From assembly GCA_045594105.1 (NCBI GenBank), contig JAZNXY010000121.1, positions 1-28,506 on the forward strand: a stretch of 28,506 bases of DNA, in the 5' to 3' direction. This stretch comes from URNF01 sp045594105. GTDB taxonomy: Bacteria > Bacillota > Clostridia > Oscillospirales > Acutalibacteraceae. Made by a program: the position numbers and the translations under genes. Of this stretch, positions 8,490 through 17,422 are shown piece after piece. A model generated the notes under the pieces. It did not search any database. It was given only the letters and a program-made list of their open reading frames with translations, and was not told the DNA's origin. Numbering within the stretch: position 1 is the first letter of the stretch; each line of letters begins with the position of its first letter.

Positions 8490-9794
8490 TTATTGCCGTT
8501 GTGCTTTCATTGCTCTTGCCGCTTCCAGCTTGTCGGCACGGCGATTCACAACATGGTCGGGCTTGGGGGTGATTTCGCCCGCTTTGGTCAATGCCCAACG
8601 GGTCATCACCGGGCCAAACAATTCATAAATCAGCACCGCAAACAAGGTGATATTGCGTATCAGGCGACCTGCCTCGCCCAGTTGCATAGCGGTGGCACAC
8701 ATACCGAGTGCCACACCCGCCTGCGGCAAAAGGGTGATTCCGAGGTATTTACAAATCGCAGGAGAGCATTGTGTCAGCTTCGCACTGCTCATTGTACCGA
8801 AATATTTACCTAACGAGCGGAACAGGATATACACACAGCCGATAACGATAATGGCTACATCGGTAAACACCGACAGCTCCAATTCCGCACCGCTGATGAC
8901 AAAGAACAACGCAAACAACGGCGAGGTCCACTTATCCGCCGCACCCATCAGGTCGTGGGACAGCGGACAGATGTTGCAAAACACCGTGCCGAGCATCATA
9001 CATACCAGCAGGGAGGAGAACTGAATATGCACTGTGCCAATCTCAAACTTCAGCATAGACAGCGAAGCGGTGAGAAATACAAAAGCGATGGTCATATTCA
9101 GACGGTTGGTGTTGGAATGGAACATTTTTTCCAGCCAGGTAAGCAACACACCCATTACCGCACCCAGAGCCAAGGAGCACACAATCTCAATCAGCGGATT
9201 GAGAATAATGGAAATCAGATCCATTTGCCCGCTCACCATGGTTTTCGCAATACCGAAGGATACGGCAAATACCACAAGACCGACCGCATCATCGAGTGCC
9301 ACGATAGGCAACAGCAGCTTGGTCAGCGGGCCCTTTGCCTTATATTCACGCACCACCATCAAGGTTGCCGCAGGTGCGGTTGCGGTGGCGATAGCACCCA
9401 AGGTGATGAGCTGCGGCACAGACAGCTTATCCGGCATCACAACGTGAACAAGCAGCAACGCACCGTCTACAAACAAAGTAGCAGCAAGTGCTTGTAAAAC
9501 ACCGATAACCAGTGCCTGTTTACCGGTTTTTTTGAGTTCATCGGCACGGAATTCGTTGCCGATGGAAAAGGCAATAAAGCCGAGCGCCACCTCTGAAACA
9601 AGGGACAGACCGGCAACGGCATCGTGATCAGCAAAGCCCAGACCGTTAAAGCCCAATGCACCGATGCAGTACGGGCCGACAAGCACACCGGCGATCAAAT
9701 AGGCGGTAACAGCAGGCAAATGCAGCTTTCTGAACAAACGGGTCATCAGAAGTCCTGCAAGCAACGCTACCGAAACAGATAATAAAGTGTTCAC
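8490..9794 (-). CDS. Cation:proton antiporter (CPA2 family)
   Basis: A 434-residue multi-pass membrane protein with about 12 hydrophobic segments. The N-terminus has the family pattern RKLHLPAVTAYLIAGVLVGP, and the centre has ATAPAATLMV and PIVALDDAVGLVVF; the paired acidic residues in the DDA motif are where CPA2 antiporters bind ion and proton. The protein lacks the C-terminal TrkA-N/RCK domain found in KefB/C-like members, so direct nucleotide gating is not apparent. Na+ and K+ specificity cannot be separated by eye. The start is GTG at 9792-9794; starting at the next ATG would remove most of the first helix. It follows the SGNH esterase gene with a 6 nt gap and shares its promoter. Confidence 0.9.
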   Translation of the reverse strand: MNTLLSVSVALLAGLLMTRLFRKLHLPAVTAYLIAGVLVGPYCIGALGFNGLGFADHDAVAGLSLVSEVALGFIAFSIGNEFRADELKKTGKQALVIGVLQALAATLFVDGALLLVHVVMPDKLSVPQLITLGAIATATAPAATLMVVREYKAKGPLTKLLLPIVALDDAVGLVVFAVSFGIAKTMVSGQMDLISIILNPLIEIVCSLALGAVMGVLLTWLEKMFHSNTNRLNMTIAFVFLTASLSMLKFEIGTVHIQFSSLLVCMMLGTVFCNICPLSHDLMGAADKWTSPLFALFFVISGAELELSVFTDVAIIVIGCVYILFRSLGKYFGTMSSAKLTQCSPAICKYLGITLLPQAGVALGMCATAMQLGEAGRLIRNITLFAVLIYELFGPVMTRWALTKAGEITPKPDHVVNRRADKLEAARAMKAQRQ

Positions 9795-9800
9795 AAAAGG

Positions 9801-10811
9801 TCATCTTCTTTCCGTAAAATCAAAGATTGTATCTGCAAGGCGCTGTGCCAGCACCTGCTTTTTTCTCGGATGAATATCGGTGTCCTCGCATACGTCACGA
9901 CAAATCACCGTCTTGACAAGAGGACGTTGTTGCTGCACATCCCACTGTGCTTTCTGGATATTCCTCCATGCCTCACCTGCACGCGCGGCATTATCCGCAA
10001 GCTGCACCACCGCAAACGGCAGATGGGGATTGCCAAATGCCGCACGCCACACGTCGATAAGGGCGCACAGCTCCTCCCCATACACACGGGATTCGGCAAG
10101 CGAGCAATCGCTCTCCCCCTGATACCACGCAACAGCCGTCACCGCAAACGGCACAATCTGCCGCACCGCAACATCAAACAGCTTGCCATCCCCGTTCCAT
10201 TTTTGGAAGCCGGGGGTAAAATGGTCACAGAACTTATCCTCGTCCGCCAGGTGAATACCCACCGTCTCAAATGTGCCTGCAGGTACCCAGCTTTCAATAA
10301 CAGACGCACCTTGATAGCAGGTAATGATACCGACAGCGTGTCCGCTCTTTTTATGTAACGCTTTACCGGTCATATACCCGAGTGCCGACAGCTGACCGGC
10401 GATTTGCTTTTCACAGATCACCCAGCCATCCCTTGCCGCATAGGCATCCCCTGCTTCCACACGGTCGGTGTGATAGATACGCACAAGCGGCTCGTCCGTG
10501 TATGCATCAACAGGCAGATCGGTATCTTTGAGCTTCAACTGCATATTAGACTGTCCCGCCAGCACGAACACATCGCCGACATACACATCCAACAGGATTT
10601 CGCTGCGGTCGGGGAAGGTGACCTCCATTATATGCGGACCGCCGTATGCTTGCGGCGGCAGGGCGGCAGACCAACCGTTTTCGGTTTTTTCGGCCGCAAA
10701 GGTTTCTCCCAAAAAGGACACGGTTACCGCGCCATCGCCTTCACCAAACACGCAAAACGGTCGGTTGGCGGGCAGCACCATGCCCGAACGGAACAAAGGA
10801 TGCAACGTCAT
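9801..10811 (-). CDS. SGNH hydrolase, sialate O-acetylesterase-like (DUF303/SASA family)
   Basis: A 336-residue esterase. The nucleophile block AGQSNM gives Ser88, the conserved WYQGES block lies near residues 223-228, and the C-terminal DIHP gives the Asp and His of the catalytic set. Family members remove O-acetyl groups from sialic acids or from acetylated xylan and other glycans. There is no signal peptide (the protein begins MTLHPLFRSGMVLPANRPF), so it probably works in the cytoplasm on imported sugars; the N-terminal 80 residues form a beta-rich accessory region. GGAG and GAGG ribosome motifs precede the ATG. No glycan transport or catabolic gene lies beside it: its only operon partner is the cation/proton antiporter downstream, so the true substrate remains open. 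Confidence 0.85.
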   Translation of the reverse strand: MTLHPLFRSGMVLPANRPFCVFGEGDGAVTVSFLGETFAAEKTENGWSAALPPQAYGGPHIMEVTFPDRSEILLDVYVGDVFVLAGQSNMQLKLKDTDLPVDAYTDEPLVRIYHTDRVEAGDAYAARDGWVICEKQIAGQLSALGYMTGKALHKKSGHAVGIITCYQGASVIESWVPAGTFETVGIHLADEDKFCDHFTPGFQKWNGDGKLFDVAVRQIVPFAVTAVAWYQGESDCSLAESRVYGEELCALIDVWRAAFGNPHLPFAVVQLADNAARAGEAWRNIQKAQWDVQQQRPLVKTVICRDVCEDTDIHPRKKQVLAQRLADTIFDFTERR

Positions 10812-10851
10812 ATCCTCATCTCCTGTTTACTACACAATATAAACCTCATAG

Positions 10852-10880
10852 ATAGTACACCCGTTCGACAGAAAATGCAA
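10852..10880 (-). promoter_or_regulatory. Sigma-A promoter of the esterase-antiporter operon
   Basis: On the minus strand TTGCAT (10875-10880) and TACTAT (10852-10857) with a 17 bp spacer, about 40 bp before the esterase start. Confidence 0.7.
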
Positions 10881-10905
10881 GAGGTTTTTTCGGCTTAGAC
10901 AACAC

Positions 10906-10942
10906 ATAAGAAAAGGACGTGCGTTGCACGTCCTTTTCTTAT
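10906..10942 (-). terminator. Intrinsic terminator of the histidine operon
   Basis: A 17 bp perfect stem (10926-10942 with 10906-10922, loop of 3) whose upper-strand arm already contains the T-rich tract. The proximal arm includes the stop codon of the histidinol-phosphatase gene. Because the stem is symmetrical and AT-rich at its base, it may also work in the other direction, though no plus-strand gene approaches it. Confidence 0.85.
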
Positions 10943-11751
10943 ATTCCAACCTCGTCCAACGTTCCGTCTGCACGGATGATAACACGTGAGGTAAAACCTG
11001 CCGACAGGGCGGCTTTACACATCACATCCTCTCCGAACAGTAAGGTTTGTGTCGTATGACTATCACTCGAAAACATGATTTTACCTCCCGCCGCCTTGAT
11101 TTCCTTCAAAAACACAGAGGCGGGGTACGGCATACGTCTTGCCCCACGGGGCAGTGCACCCGTATTGATTTCAAACACGGTATCTTTTTTCTCGCAAAGG
11201 GTATGTATCGCCTCAAATGCAGGAGCAAGGTAACGTGGGTCTATTTCGTCGAAAAGGTGTTCCCGCTCGTTAAACTTCGCCACCAAATCAAAATGACCGA
11301 TAACGGTGGGGGCCACCGTTTCATTTAAGGTCGCCACCGTGTCAAAATACGCTTTTGTATAGCGGTAAAAATCACCGTCAAAAAAGGCGTCTGCCGTTTC
11401 TCGCTGTATGGCAGCCGTGTAGTCCACATCCCTATATCCGTCGGGTGTTTTCAGCAAATGCACCGAGCCGATCACGTAATCATACCCTTGCGGCTTCCCC
11501 GAAAGCCACTCCTGCTCAACACCGCACAGCACCGCAATTTTCCCAGCATACTTCTGCTTTGCCGCCGACACCGCCATGCGATAGGCGGCCTCGTCCTGCA
11601 TACAGTAGTCCATCGACCATGCGTTTGTGCTATGATCGGAAAAGCCGATAACGGTCATTCTGTTGGCAACAGCCGCCGCCACCATCTCTTCTACGGTGTT
11701 AGCACCGTCACTGAAGGTGGTATGGGTATGGTAATTTTCAAGCCACGCCAT
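10939..11751 (-). CDS. hisK: Histidinol-phosphatase, PHP family
   Basis: Removes phosphate from L-histidinol phosphate, the penultimate stage of histidine synthesis. The 270-residue protein has the metal-binding motifs of the PHP domain in order: HTHTTFSD (His8, His10), GFSDHS, a GVEQEW block, GSVH, a central IGHFD, NTG and SSDSH, which together bind the metal cluster. This is the Bacillus/Clostridium-type enzyme, unrelated to the HAD phosphatase fused to HisB in enterobacteria, which agrees with the monofunctional hisB in this operon. Its ATG overlaps the hisIE stop codon by 1 nt (TGATG), so translation is coupled. It is the last gene of the operon. The symbol hisJ is also used for this family in Bacillus. 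Confidence 0.93.
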   Translation of the reverse strand: MAWLENYHTHTTFSDGANTVEEMVAAAVANRMTVIGFSDHSTNAWSMDYCMQDEAAYRMAVSAAKQKYAGKIAVLCGVEQEWLSGKPQGYDYVIGSVHLLKTPDGYRDVDYTAAIQRETADAFFDGDFYRYTKAYFDTVATLNETVAPTVIGHFDLVAKFNEREHLFDEIDPRYLAPAFEAIHTLCEKKDTVFEINTGALPRGARRMPYPASVFLKEIKAAGGKIMFSSDSHTTQTLLFGEDVMCKAALSAGFTSRVIIRADGTLDEVGI

Positions 11752-12398
11752 CAGGTCATCTTCTCCTGTTTTACTTTGTGGTCAATGATATGACGGGAGG
11801 CAAGCTCTCTGTGCACATCCTCCACCGAAATGCCCATTTCCACCATCAGCACCATCACGTGATACGCCAAATCGGCAATTTCATACACCGTTTCCTTTTT
11901 ATCGTCTGCCTTACCTGCGATAATCACCTCGGTGCATTCCTCGCCCACCTTTTTGAGAATCTTATCTCTGCCCTTCTGGAACAGATAGGTGGTGTACGAC
12001 CCTTCGGGCATTTCCTGCTGTCTGCCCTTCAGCAGTCCGTACAGACCTTCAAGGGAAAACTCTGACAGCTCTTGGCTCTGATATACGGGGTTAAAGAAGC
12101 AGGAATCCTCGCCCGTATGGCACGCAGGACCGCTTTTTTCCACCACAACGGTCAAAGCATCCTTGTCGCAATCCGCAGTAATGGACACGATTCTCTGTAC
12201 ATTGCCCGAGGTTTCCCCTTTTCGCCACAATTCCTTACGGCTTCTCGACCAAAAGCAGGTTCTGCCTTCTTTCATGGAGATTTCGAGACTTTCTTTATTC
12301 ATATATGCGACGGTCAGCACCTTTTTGCTCACCGCATCTACAACGACAGCAGGGATAAGACCCTTGTCGTCAAAGCTCAGCTCATCAATGTTCAGCAT
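11751..12398 (-). CDS. hisIE: Bifunctional phosphoribosyl-AMP cyclohydrolase / phosphoribosyl-ATP pyrophosphatase
   Basis: Carries out steps two and three of histidine synthesis. The N-terminal cyclohydrolase domain (about residues 1-110) shows the metal-binding ADCDKDAL and the zinc-binding ACHTGEDSCFF cysteines; the C-terminal pyrophosphatase domain (about 120-215) is an all-helical MazG-like domain with EECTEVIIAGKADDKKE. The 215-residue length is normal for the fused form. AAAGGA lies before the ATG, 13 nt after the hisF stop codon, the widest gap inside the operon. Confidence 0.96.
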   Translation of the reverse strand: MLNIDELSFDDKGLIPAVVVDAVSKKVLTVAYMNKESLEISMKEGRTCFWSRSRKELWRKGETSGNVQRIVSITADCDKDALTVVVEKSGPACHTGEDSCFFNPVYQSQELSEFSLEGLYGLLKGRQQEMPEGSYTTYLFQKGRDKILKKVGEECTEVIIAGKADDKKETVYEIADLAYHVMVLMVEMGISVEDVHRELASRHIIDHKVKQEKMT

Positions 12399-12411
12399 AC
12401 CGTTCTTCCTT

Positions 12412-13167
12412 TCACCTTACAATAATACCGTTATCTCTTAAAAGGGTTTTCAACGCAGGGATTTCCACTTCACGAAAATGGAAAACGGATGCGGCAAGCC
12501 CTGCATCTACCGTCGGCACCGTCTTAAACAAATCCACAAAATGCTGTGCGTTGCCTGCACCGCCCGAGGCGATTACCGGCACGTCTACCGTTGCAAGCAC
12601 CTTTTCCAGCAAAGCGGTGTCAAAGCCGTTTTTCACACCGTCGGTGTCAATGGAATTGACCACCACCTCGCCTGCGCCCATATCCACGCAGCGGGCAATC
12701 CACGAAAGTGCTTCCATACCGGTGTTTTCTCTGCCGCCTTTGGCGAATACACGGAACACTCCGTCTACACGTTTGATATCCACAGACAGCACAACACACT
12801 GGTTGCCGTAGCGTTTGGCCGCTTTTTCAATCAGCGAAGGGTCCCGGATAGCACCCGAGTTTACCGACACCTTATCCGCACCGCATTTCAGCACACGGTC
12901 AAAATCCTCCACCGTGTTAATACCGCCGCCCACCGTCAGAGGAATAAACACCTGACCGGCGACCTGTCTTAAAATATCTGTAAACAGCTGTCTGCCCTCA
13001 AAGGAGGCGGTAATGTCGTAAAACACCAGCTCGTCCGCACCGTTATCACTGTAATATTTCGCAAGCTCTACGGGGGAGGACACATCCCGCAAGCCCTCGA
13101 AGTTTGTACCCTTTACCACACGACCGTTTTTCACGTCAAGGCAGGGAATAATGCGTTTTGTTATCAT
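12412..13167 (-). CDS. hisF: Imidazole glycerol phosphate synthase, cyclase subunit
   Basis: The (beta/alpha)8-barrel subunit that takes ammonia from HisH and closes the imidazole ring, giving IGP and AICAR. The 251-residue length is normal. The two catalytic aspartates fall exactly at the family positions, Asp11 (PCLDVKNG) and Asp130 (LSVDIK), which confirms the start codon. Phosphate-binding glycines are seen in TVGGGI and ASGGAGN. The ATG overlaps the end of hisA by 4 nt. Confidence 0.97.
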   Translation of the reverse strand: MITKRIIPCLDVKNGRVVKGTNFEGLRDVSSPVELAKYYSDNGADELVFYDITASFEGRQLFTDILRQVAGQVFIPLTVGGGINTVEDFDRVLKCGADKVSVNSGAIRDPSLIEKAAKRYGNQCVVLSVDIKRVDGVFRVFAKGGRENTGMEALSWIARCVDMGAGEVVVNSIDTDGVKNGFDTALLEKVLATVDVPVIASGGAGNAQHFVDLFKTVPTVDAGLAASVFHFREVEIPALKTLLRDNGIIVR

Positions 13168-13877
13168 TTCGCCACCTCAATCGCTTGCGTCAGGTCTATA
13201 GCACCGATATAATACGCTTTGCCGATAATCGCACCGTATAAACCCATTTCACGCAGTGCTTTCACATCGTCAATGGACGAAACACCGCCCGACGCCACAA
13301 TATCCACCGAAAAACGTGCGGACAACGCCTTATACAGCTCACGGTTAGTGCCTTTCATCGCACCGTCCTTGGAAATATCGGTGCAGATCACCGTTTTGAC
13401 ACCCATATTCTGCATTTTTTCGAAAAATGCCTCGCCGGTATACTGCGAGCTTTCGGTCCAGCCCTTAATAGCAACAAAACCCTCCTTCAAATCGATGCCG
13501 ACAGCAATACGATCACCGTATTTTGAAACGGCTTCTTTCAAAAACGCCTCGTCGGTAACAGCGGCAGTGCCTAAAATGACACGGTTGACCCCGTTAGAGA
13601 GATACGCATCCACCGTTTTCATATCACGAATGCCACCACCCACCTCGGTAAACAGGGTGGTGTTGGCGGCTATTGAGCGGATACTGTCCATATGCGGTGT
13701 GCCGCCTGTTTTCGCACCCTCTAAATCTACAAGGTGGATAAAGCGTGCACCTTTCGCTTCAAATTCTTTGGCAACGCTAAGCGGATCTTCGCTATACACG
13801 GTCACCTTCGTATAATCGCCTTTATACAACCGCACCGCTTTGCCGCCGAGCAAATCGACAGCGGGGAAAATATTCAT
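13164..13877 (-). CDS. hisA: ProFAR isomerase (phosphoribosylformimino-5-aminoimidazole carboxamide ribotide isomerase)
   Basis: Opens the ribose ring of ProFAR to give PRFAR, on a (beta/alpha)8-barrel closely related to HisF. The frame also offers a GTG one codon earlier (13880), but the ATG at 13877 has GGAGG at 7 nt and places the catalytic aspartate at position 8 (FPAVDLLGG), as in known HisA proteins; the second catalytic Asp is at 129 (VGIDLKEG) and TDISKDG follows at 166-172. With this start the protein has 237 residues and overlaps the hisH stop by 1 nt. Confidence 0.96.
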   Translation of the reverse strand: MNIFPAVDLLGGKAVRLYKGDYTKVTVYSEDPLSVAKEFEAKGARFIHLVDLEGAKTGGTPHMDSIRSIAANTTLFTEVGGGIRDMKTVDAYLSNGVNRVILGTAAVTDEAFLKEAVSKYGDRIAVGIDLKEGFVAIKGWTESSQYTGEAFFEKMQNMGVKTVICTDISKDGAMKGTNRELYKALSARFSVDIVASGGVSSIDDVKALREMGLYGAIIGKAYYIGAIDLTQAIEVAK

Positions 13878-14497
13878 CACGCATCCTCCAGTTCACAAAA
13901 TGCCTTCAAAATACCAAGTCCCACCTTACCGCTTTTTTCGGGGTGAAACTGACAACCGATAAGGTTGCCTTTACGTACCGCCGCTGTGACCCATTCACCG
14001 TATTCGGCATCCGCAATCAGCGAATCCTCACAGCCACGTGCGTAGTAGGAATGCACAAAATACACATGGTCTCCCTCGTTTACATACTTAAACAGCAGAT
14101 CCTTTTCGCCGTGAAAACGCAGAGCGTTCCACCCGATATGCGGAATCTTCAGATTGGCAGGGACATAGCCCTCCAAGGGGACCACCTCTCCCTTCAAAAG
14201 ACCGAGCCCCGTATGCTCACCGTATTCAAAGCTTTTTTCAAACAACAGCTGCATCCCCAGGCAAATGCCCATGACGTATTTGCCGTCTGCCAACGCTTCC
14301 TTCACCGCCGCATCCATACCACAAGCGGCCAATTTTTCCGCCGCATCCGCAAAAGCACCCACACCGGGAAGCAGAACACGGTCAGCGGCTTTGATAACGG
14401 CAGGGTCACAGGTCACCACCGCCTCTTCACCGATAGCGGCAAAAGAGGAGGTGAGCGAAAAGAGGTTTCCTACCCCGTAATCAATAATGGCAACCAT
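13877..14497 (-). CDS. hisH: Imidazole glycerol phosphate synthase, glutaminase subunit
   Basis: Class I glutamine amidotransferase that feeds ammonia to HisF. The 206-residue protein has the nucleophile Cys79 in GICLGMQLL and the catalytic His185 and Glu187 in GCQFHPEKSG; the N-terminal IDYGVGNLFSL is typical for HisH. It starts inside the TAATG junction with hisB (1 nt overlap). It lies two genes from its partner hisF with hisA between, the arrangement seen in many bacteria. Confidence 0.97.
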   Translation of the reverse strand: MVAIIDYGVGNLFSLTSSFAAIGEEAVVTCDPAVIKAADRVLLPGVGAFADAAEKLAACGMDAAVKEALADGKYVMGICLGMQLLFEKSFEYGEHTGLGLLKGEVVPLEGYVPANLKIPHIGWNALRFHGEKDLLFKYVNEGDHVYFVHSYYARGCEDSLIADAEYGEWVTAAVRKGNLIGCQFHPEKSGKVGLGILKAFCELEDA

Positions 14498-15084
14498 TAC
14501 AGAACTCCTTTGGAAGAAGGGATTTCACCCTGCAGGTCGGGGTCGATCGCCACCGCCTTACGCAGCACACGGGCGGTCGCCTTGAACGCACCTTCAATAA
14601 TGTGGTGAGAATTGATGCCTGCCGGCTGACGCAGATGCAGGGTAATGCCTGCATTTTGTGCAAACGCAAGGAAAAACTCACGTGTCAGCTCAGTGTCAAA
14701 ATCACCAACCCTTGCCGAAGGAATATCCAATCCGTATGCCAGATATCCTCTGCCGGAAATATCCACGGCGGCAACAATCAACGCCTCATCCATCGGCAGC
14801 ATCACATCGGCATAGCGGGTGATACCTGCTTTATCGCCGAGTGCTTCCTTGAAAGCCAACCCCAATGTAATGGCAATATCCTCAGCGGTGTGGTGACCGT
14901 CAACGTACAAATCGCCCTTGCAGGCAACCTGCAGGTCGAATCTGCCGTGCTTGGCAAACAGGGTGAGCATGTGGTCTAAAAAACCGATGCCCGTATCCAC
15001 ACGGCACATACCGGTGCCGTCAAGATTCAGAGAAAGCGTAATGTCGGTTTCCGCTGTTTTGCGGTTCAGCTTGCTGGTTCTCAT
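14497..15084 (-). CDS. hisB: Imidazoleglycerol-phosphate dehydratase
   Basis: Dehydrates IGP to imidazole acetol phosphate. The 195-residue protein is the monofunctional form. It shows the manganese-binding His clusters: FLDHML near residue 36, HHTAEDIAI in the middle, and SHHIIEGAFKATAR near the C-terminus. There is no phosphatase domain, which fits the separate PHP histidinol phosphatase at the operon end. The ATG overlaps hisC by 4 nt. Confidence 0.97.
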   Translation of the reverse strand: MRTSKLNRKTAETDITLSLNLDGTGMCRVDTGIGFLDHMLTLFAKHGRFDLQVACKGDLYVDGHHTAEDIAITLGLAFKEALGDKAGITRYADVMLPMDEALIVAAVDISGRGYLAYGLDIPSARVGDFDTELTREFFLAFAQNAGITLHLRQPAGINSHHIIEGAFKATARVLRKAVAIDPDLQGEIPSSKGVL

Positions 15085-16145
15085 TTTTCTGCTCCTTCCA
15101 ATGCCTTATCAATGACCAAAAGCATTTTTTGCATTTGCTGTTCGGTGCCGATGGTAATACGGTTATGGTTTTTGATGCGGGGCATACCGAGATACCGCAC
15201 CAATACACCGTTATCCTTTAAGAATTGATACAGGGCTTTTCCCTCAATGGCAGGATGTGCCGCAAGCAAAAAGTTTGCTTTCGAATCGGTGACCGCAAAG
15301 CCACGTTTTTCCAGCTCCCTGCGTGTCCATTCACGCACCCGCACGATTTCCTGACAGTGCTCCGTATAATAGGCATCCTCTTTGAGTGCCGCCGTGCCTG
15401 CCAGCTGCGTCAAACGGTTGATGTTATACGGATTGGTGGAATATTTCAGACGGTTAAAGTCCGCAATCAGTGCTTTACTGCCAACAGCAAACCCCAGCCG
15501 TGCACCTGCCATACTGCGTGATTTGGAGAAGGTCATAACCACCAACAGATTTTCGTACTTTTTGGTGAGCGTCACTGCCGATTCCGCACCGAAATCCACA
15601 TACGCCTCGTCAATCACAACCAGATTGTCGGGGTTTTGTTTGACAATCTCCTCCACGGCGGACAAGGGGAGAGCCACCCCCGTTTGTGCATTGGGGTTGG
15701 CAAGCACCACCGTTTTGCCTGCGTGGTAATAGTCGGCAGGGTTGATGCAAAAATCCGCATCCAGTGCTTTGGTCGCATACGGTACACCGTACAGATTGGC
15801 ATACACCTCATAAAAGCCATAGGTGATGTCGGGGAAGACCGCACCGTTATCGCAAAAGCCCATAAAGGCAAAGTTCAGAATATCGTCCGAACCGTTAGTG
15901 ATAAACACCATATCGGTGTCTACGTCATAGCGGTCAGCAAGTGCCTTGGTCAATGCCTTACAGTCAGGGTCGGGGTATAAACGCAGCCCCTCCACCGCCG
16001 CCGTATCAATGGCATCCAACACCGCCTGTGACGGCGGGAACGGCGATTCGTTGGTATTGAGCTTTATGTATACTTTGTCCTGCGGCTGTTCCCCCGGAAC
16101 ATACTCCGCAACACCACGAAAACGGGTATTGAGAAAGGTACTCAC
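15081..16145 (-). CDS. hisC: Histidinol-phosphate aminotransferase
   Basis: PLP enzyme that converts imidazole acetol phosphate to histidinol phosphate using glutamate. The 354-residue fold-type I aminotransferase has LNTNESPFPPS at 29-39, TNGSDDIL at 83-90, VLANPNAQTG at 147-156, the IDEAY motif at 178-182, and the Schiff-base lysine Lys208 in TFSKSRSMAG. It starts with GTG at 16143-16145; GGAGG lies 7 nt upstream, and the start overlaps the hisD stop by 4 nt. Confidence 0.96.
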   Translation of the reverse strand: MSTFLNTRFRGVAEYVPGEQPQDKVYIKLNTNESPFPPSQAVLDAIDTAAVEGLRLYPDPDCKALTKALADRYDVDTDMVFITNGSDDILNFAFMGFCDNGAVFPDITYGFYEVYANLYGVPYATKALDADFCINPADYYHAGKTVVLANPNAQTGVALPLSAVEEIVKQNPDNLVVIDEAYVDFGAESAVTLTKKYENLLVVMTFSKSRSMAGARLGFAVGSKALIADFNRLKYSTNPYNINRLTQLAGTAALKEDAYYTEHCQEIVRVREWTRRELEKRGFAVTDSKANFLLAAHPAIEGKALYQFLKDNGVLVRYLGMPRIKNHNRITIGTEQQMQKMLLVIDKALEGAEK

Positions 16146-17419
16146 TTTTCTTCCTCCTTACGAATGGTGGCCGAACGTGCATGGGCGGAAAGCCCTTCCT
16201 TTTCTGCGAAGTATGCCACCTTATCCGCTACCTCCATCAACGCATCCCTCGTAAAGAAAGAATACGCAGAGCGTTTTACAAAATCGTCAACGCCCAGCGG
16301 AGATGAAAACCGTGCCGTACCCATTGTCGGCAAGGTGTGGTTAGGGCCCGCAAAATAATCGCCGAGTGCTTCGGGACAGTATTTGCCAAGGAAGATACTG
16401 CCTGCGTTTTTGATTTCGGGCAGCCATGCAAACGGATCCTCCACACACAATTCCAAATGCTCAGGTGCGATTTCGTTCGCCACCTTCACCGCTTCCTTCA
16501 GATCCTCGCACACAATAATTTTACCGTAATCGTCAATAGACGCACGGGCAATTTCCTCACGGGGCAAAGACGAAAGCTGCGTTTCCACCTCTTGTGCCAC
16601 CGCTGCGGCAAGTGCCTTACTGTCGGTAATCAACACCGCACTGGCAAGCTTATCATGCTCCGCCTGAGAAAGCAGGTCGGCGGCAACGAAGCGGGGATTG
16701 GCGGTATCGTCCGCCACCACCAGAATCTCACTCGGGCCTGCTATCATATCAATGTCTACCAAGCCGTATACCTGCCGTTTGGCTTCCGCAACAAAGGCGT
16801 TACCGGGACCGACAATTTTATCCACCTGCGGCACCGACTCTGTGCCATACGCCAAGGCCGCCACCGCCTGTGCGCCGCCCGTTTTGAAAATACGGCCGAC
16901 ACCTGCCACCTTTGCCGCCGCCAAAATTGCCGAAGGAATCACGCCACCCTTTGCAGGGGTCACCATAACGATTTCCTCCACCCCTGCGATCTTCGCAGGA
17001 ATGCAATTCATCAAAACGGAGGAGGGATAGCTTGCCGTGCCGCCCGGCACATACAAGCCGACACGTTTTAAGGGGGTCACCTTTTGTCCCAGCACCACAC
17101 CGTTGGGCTTTCTCATCTCAAAGCCGTCACGCTTCTGATTGACGTGAAATGCCGTGATATTTTCGGCGGCCTGACACAGAATATCCATAAACGCCGCAGG
17201 GGTTTCAGCCACCGCCGCATCCCATTCTTCAGCGGTCACCTCCAGTGCGTCTATATCCGCACCGTCAAATCTTTTGCCGTAATTCAGCACTGCCGCATCG
17301 CCGTTTTCACGCACGTCCTTCAAAATACCTGCAACAATGCCTTGCACGTCGGTGGCATCCGCTTTTCTGCCAAACAGCTCTTTAGCGGTTACCTCATTAT
17401 ACATATAGGTCTTTATCAT
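16142..17419 (-). CDS. hisD: Histidinol dehydrogenase
   Basis: Zinc- and NAD-dependent enzyme that oxidises histidinol in two steps to histidine, the last reaction of the pathway. The 425-residue protein contains the family signature from about LGVDDFVKRSA back through GPNHTLPTMG (zinc/catalytic His), the catalytic Glu-His pair in APEHLELCVED, and the glycine-rich FKTGGAQAVAALAYG and IVGPGNAFVAEAKR blocks. The start follows the hisG stop codon by 3 nt. Confidence 0.97.
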   Translation of the reverse strand: MIKTYMYNEVTAKELFGRKADATDVQGIVAGILKDVRENGDAAVLNYGKRFDGADIDALEVTAEEWDAAVAETPAAFMDILCQAAENITAFHVNQKRDGFEMRKPNGVVLGQKVTPLKRVGLYVPGGTASYPSSVLMNCIPAKIAGVEEIVMVTPAKGGVIPSAILAAAKVAGVGRIFKTGGAQAVAALAYGTESVPQVDKIVGPGNAFVAEAKRQVYGLVDIDMIAGPSEILVVADDTANPRFVAADLLSQAEHDKLASAVLITDSKALAAAVAQEVETQLSSLPREEIARASIDDYGKIIVCEDLKEAVKVANEIAPEHLELCVEDPFAWLPEIKNAGSIFLGKYCPEALGDYFAGPNHTLPTMGTARFSSPLGVDDFVKRSAYSFFTRDALMEVADKVAYFAEKEGLSAHARSATIRKEEEK

Positions 17420-17422
17420 ACC

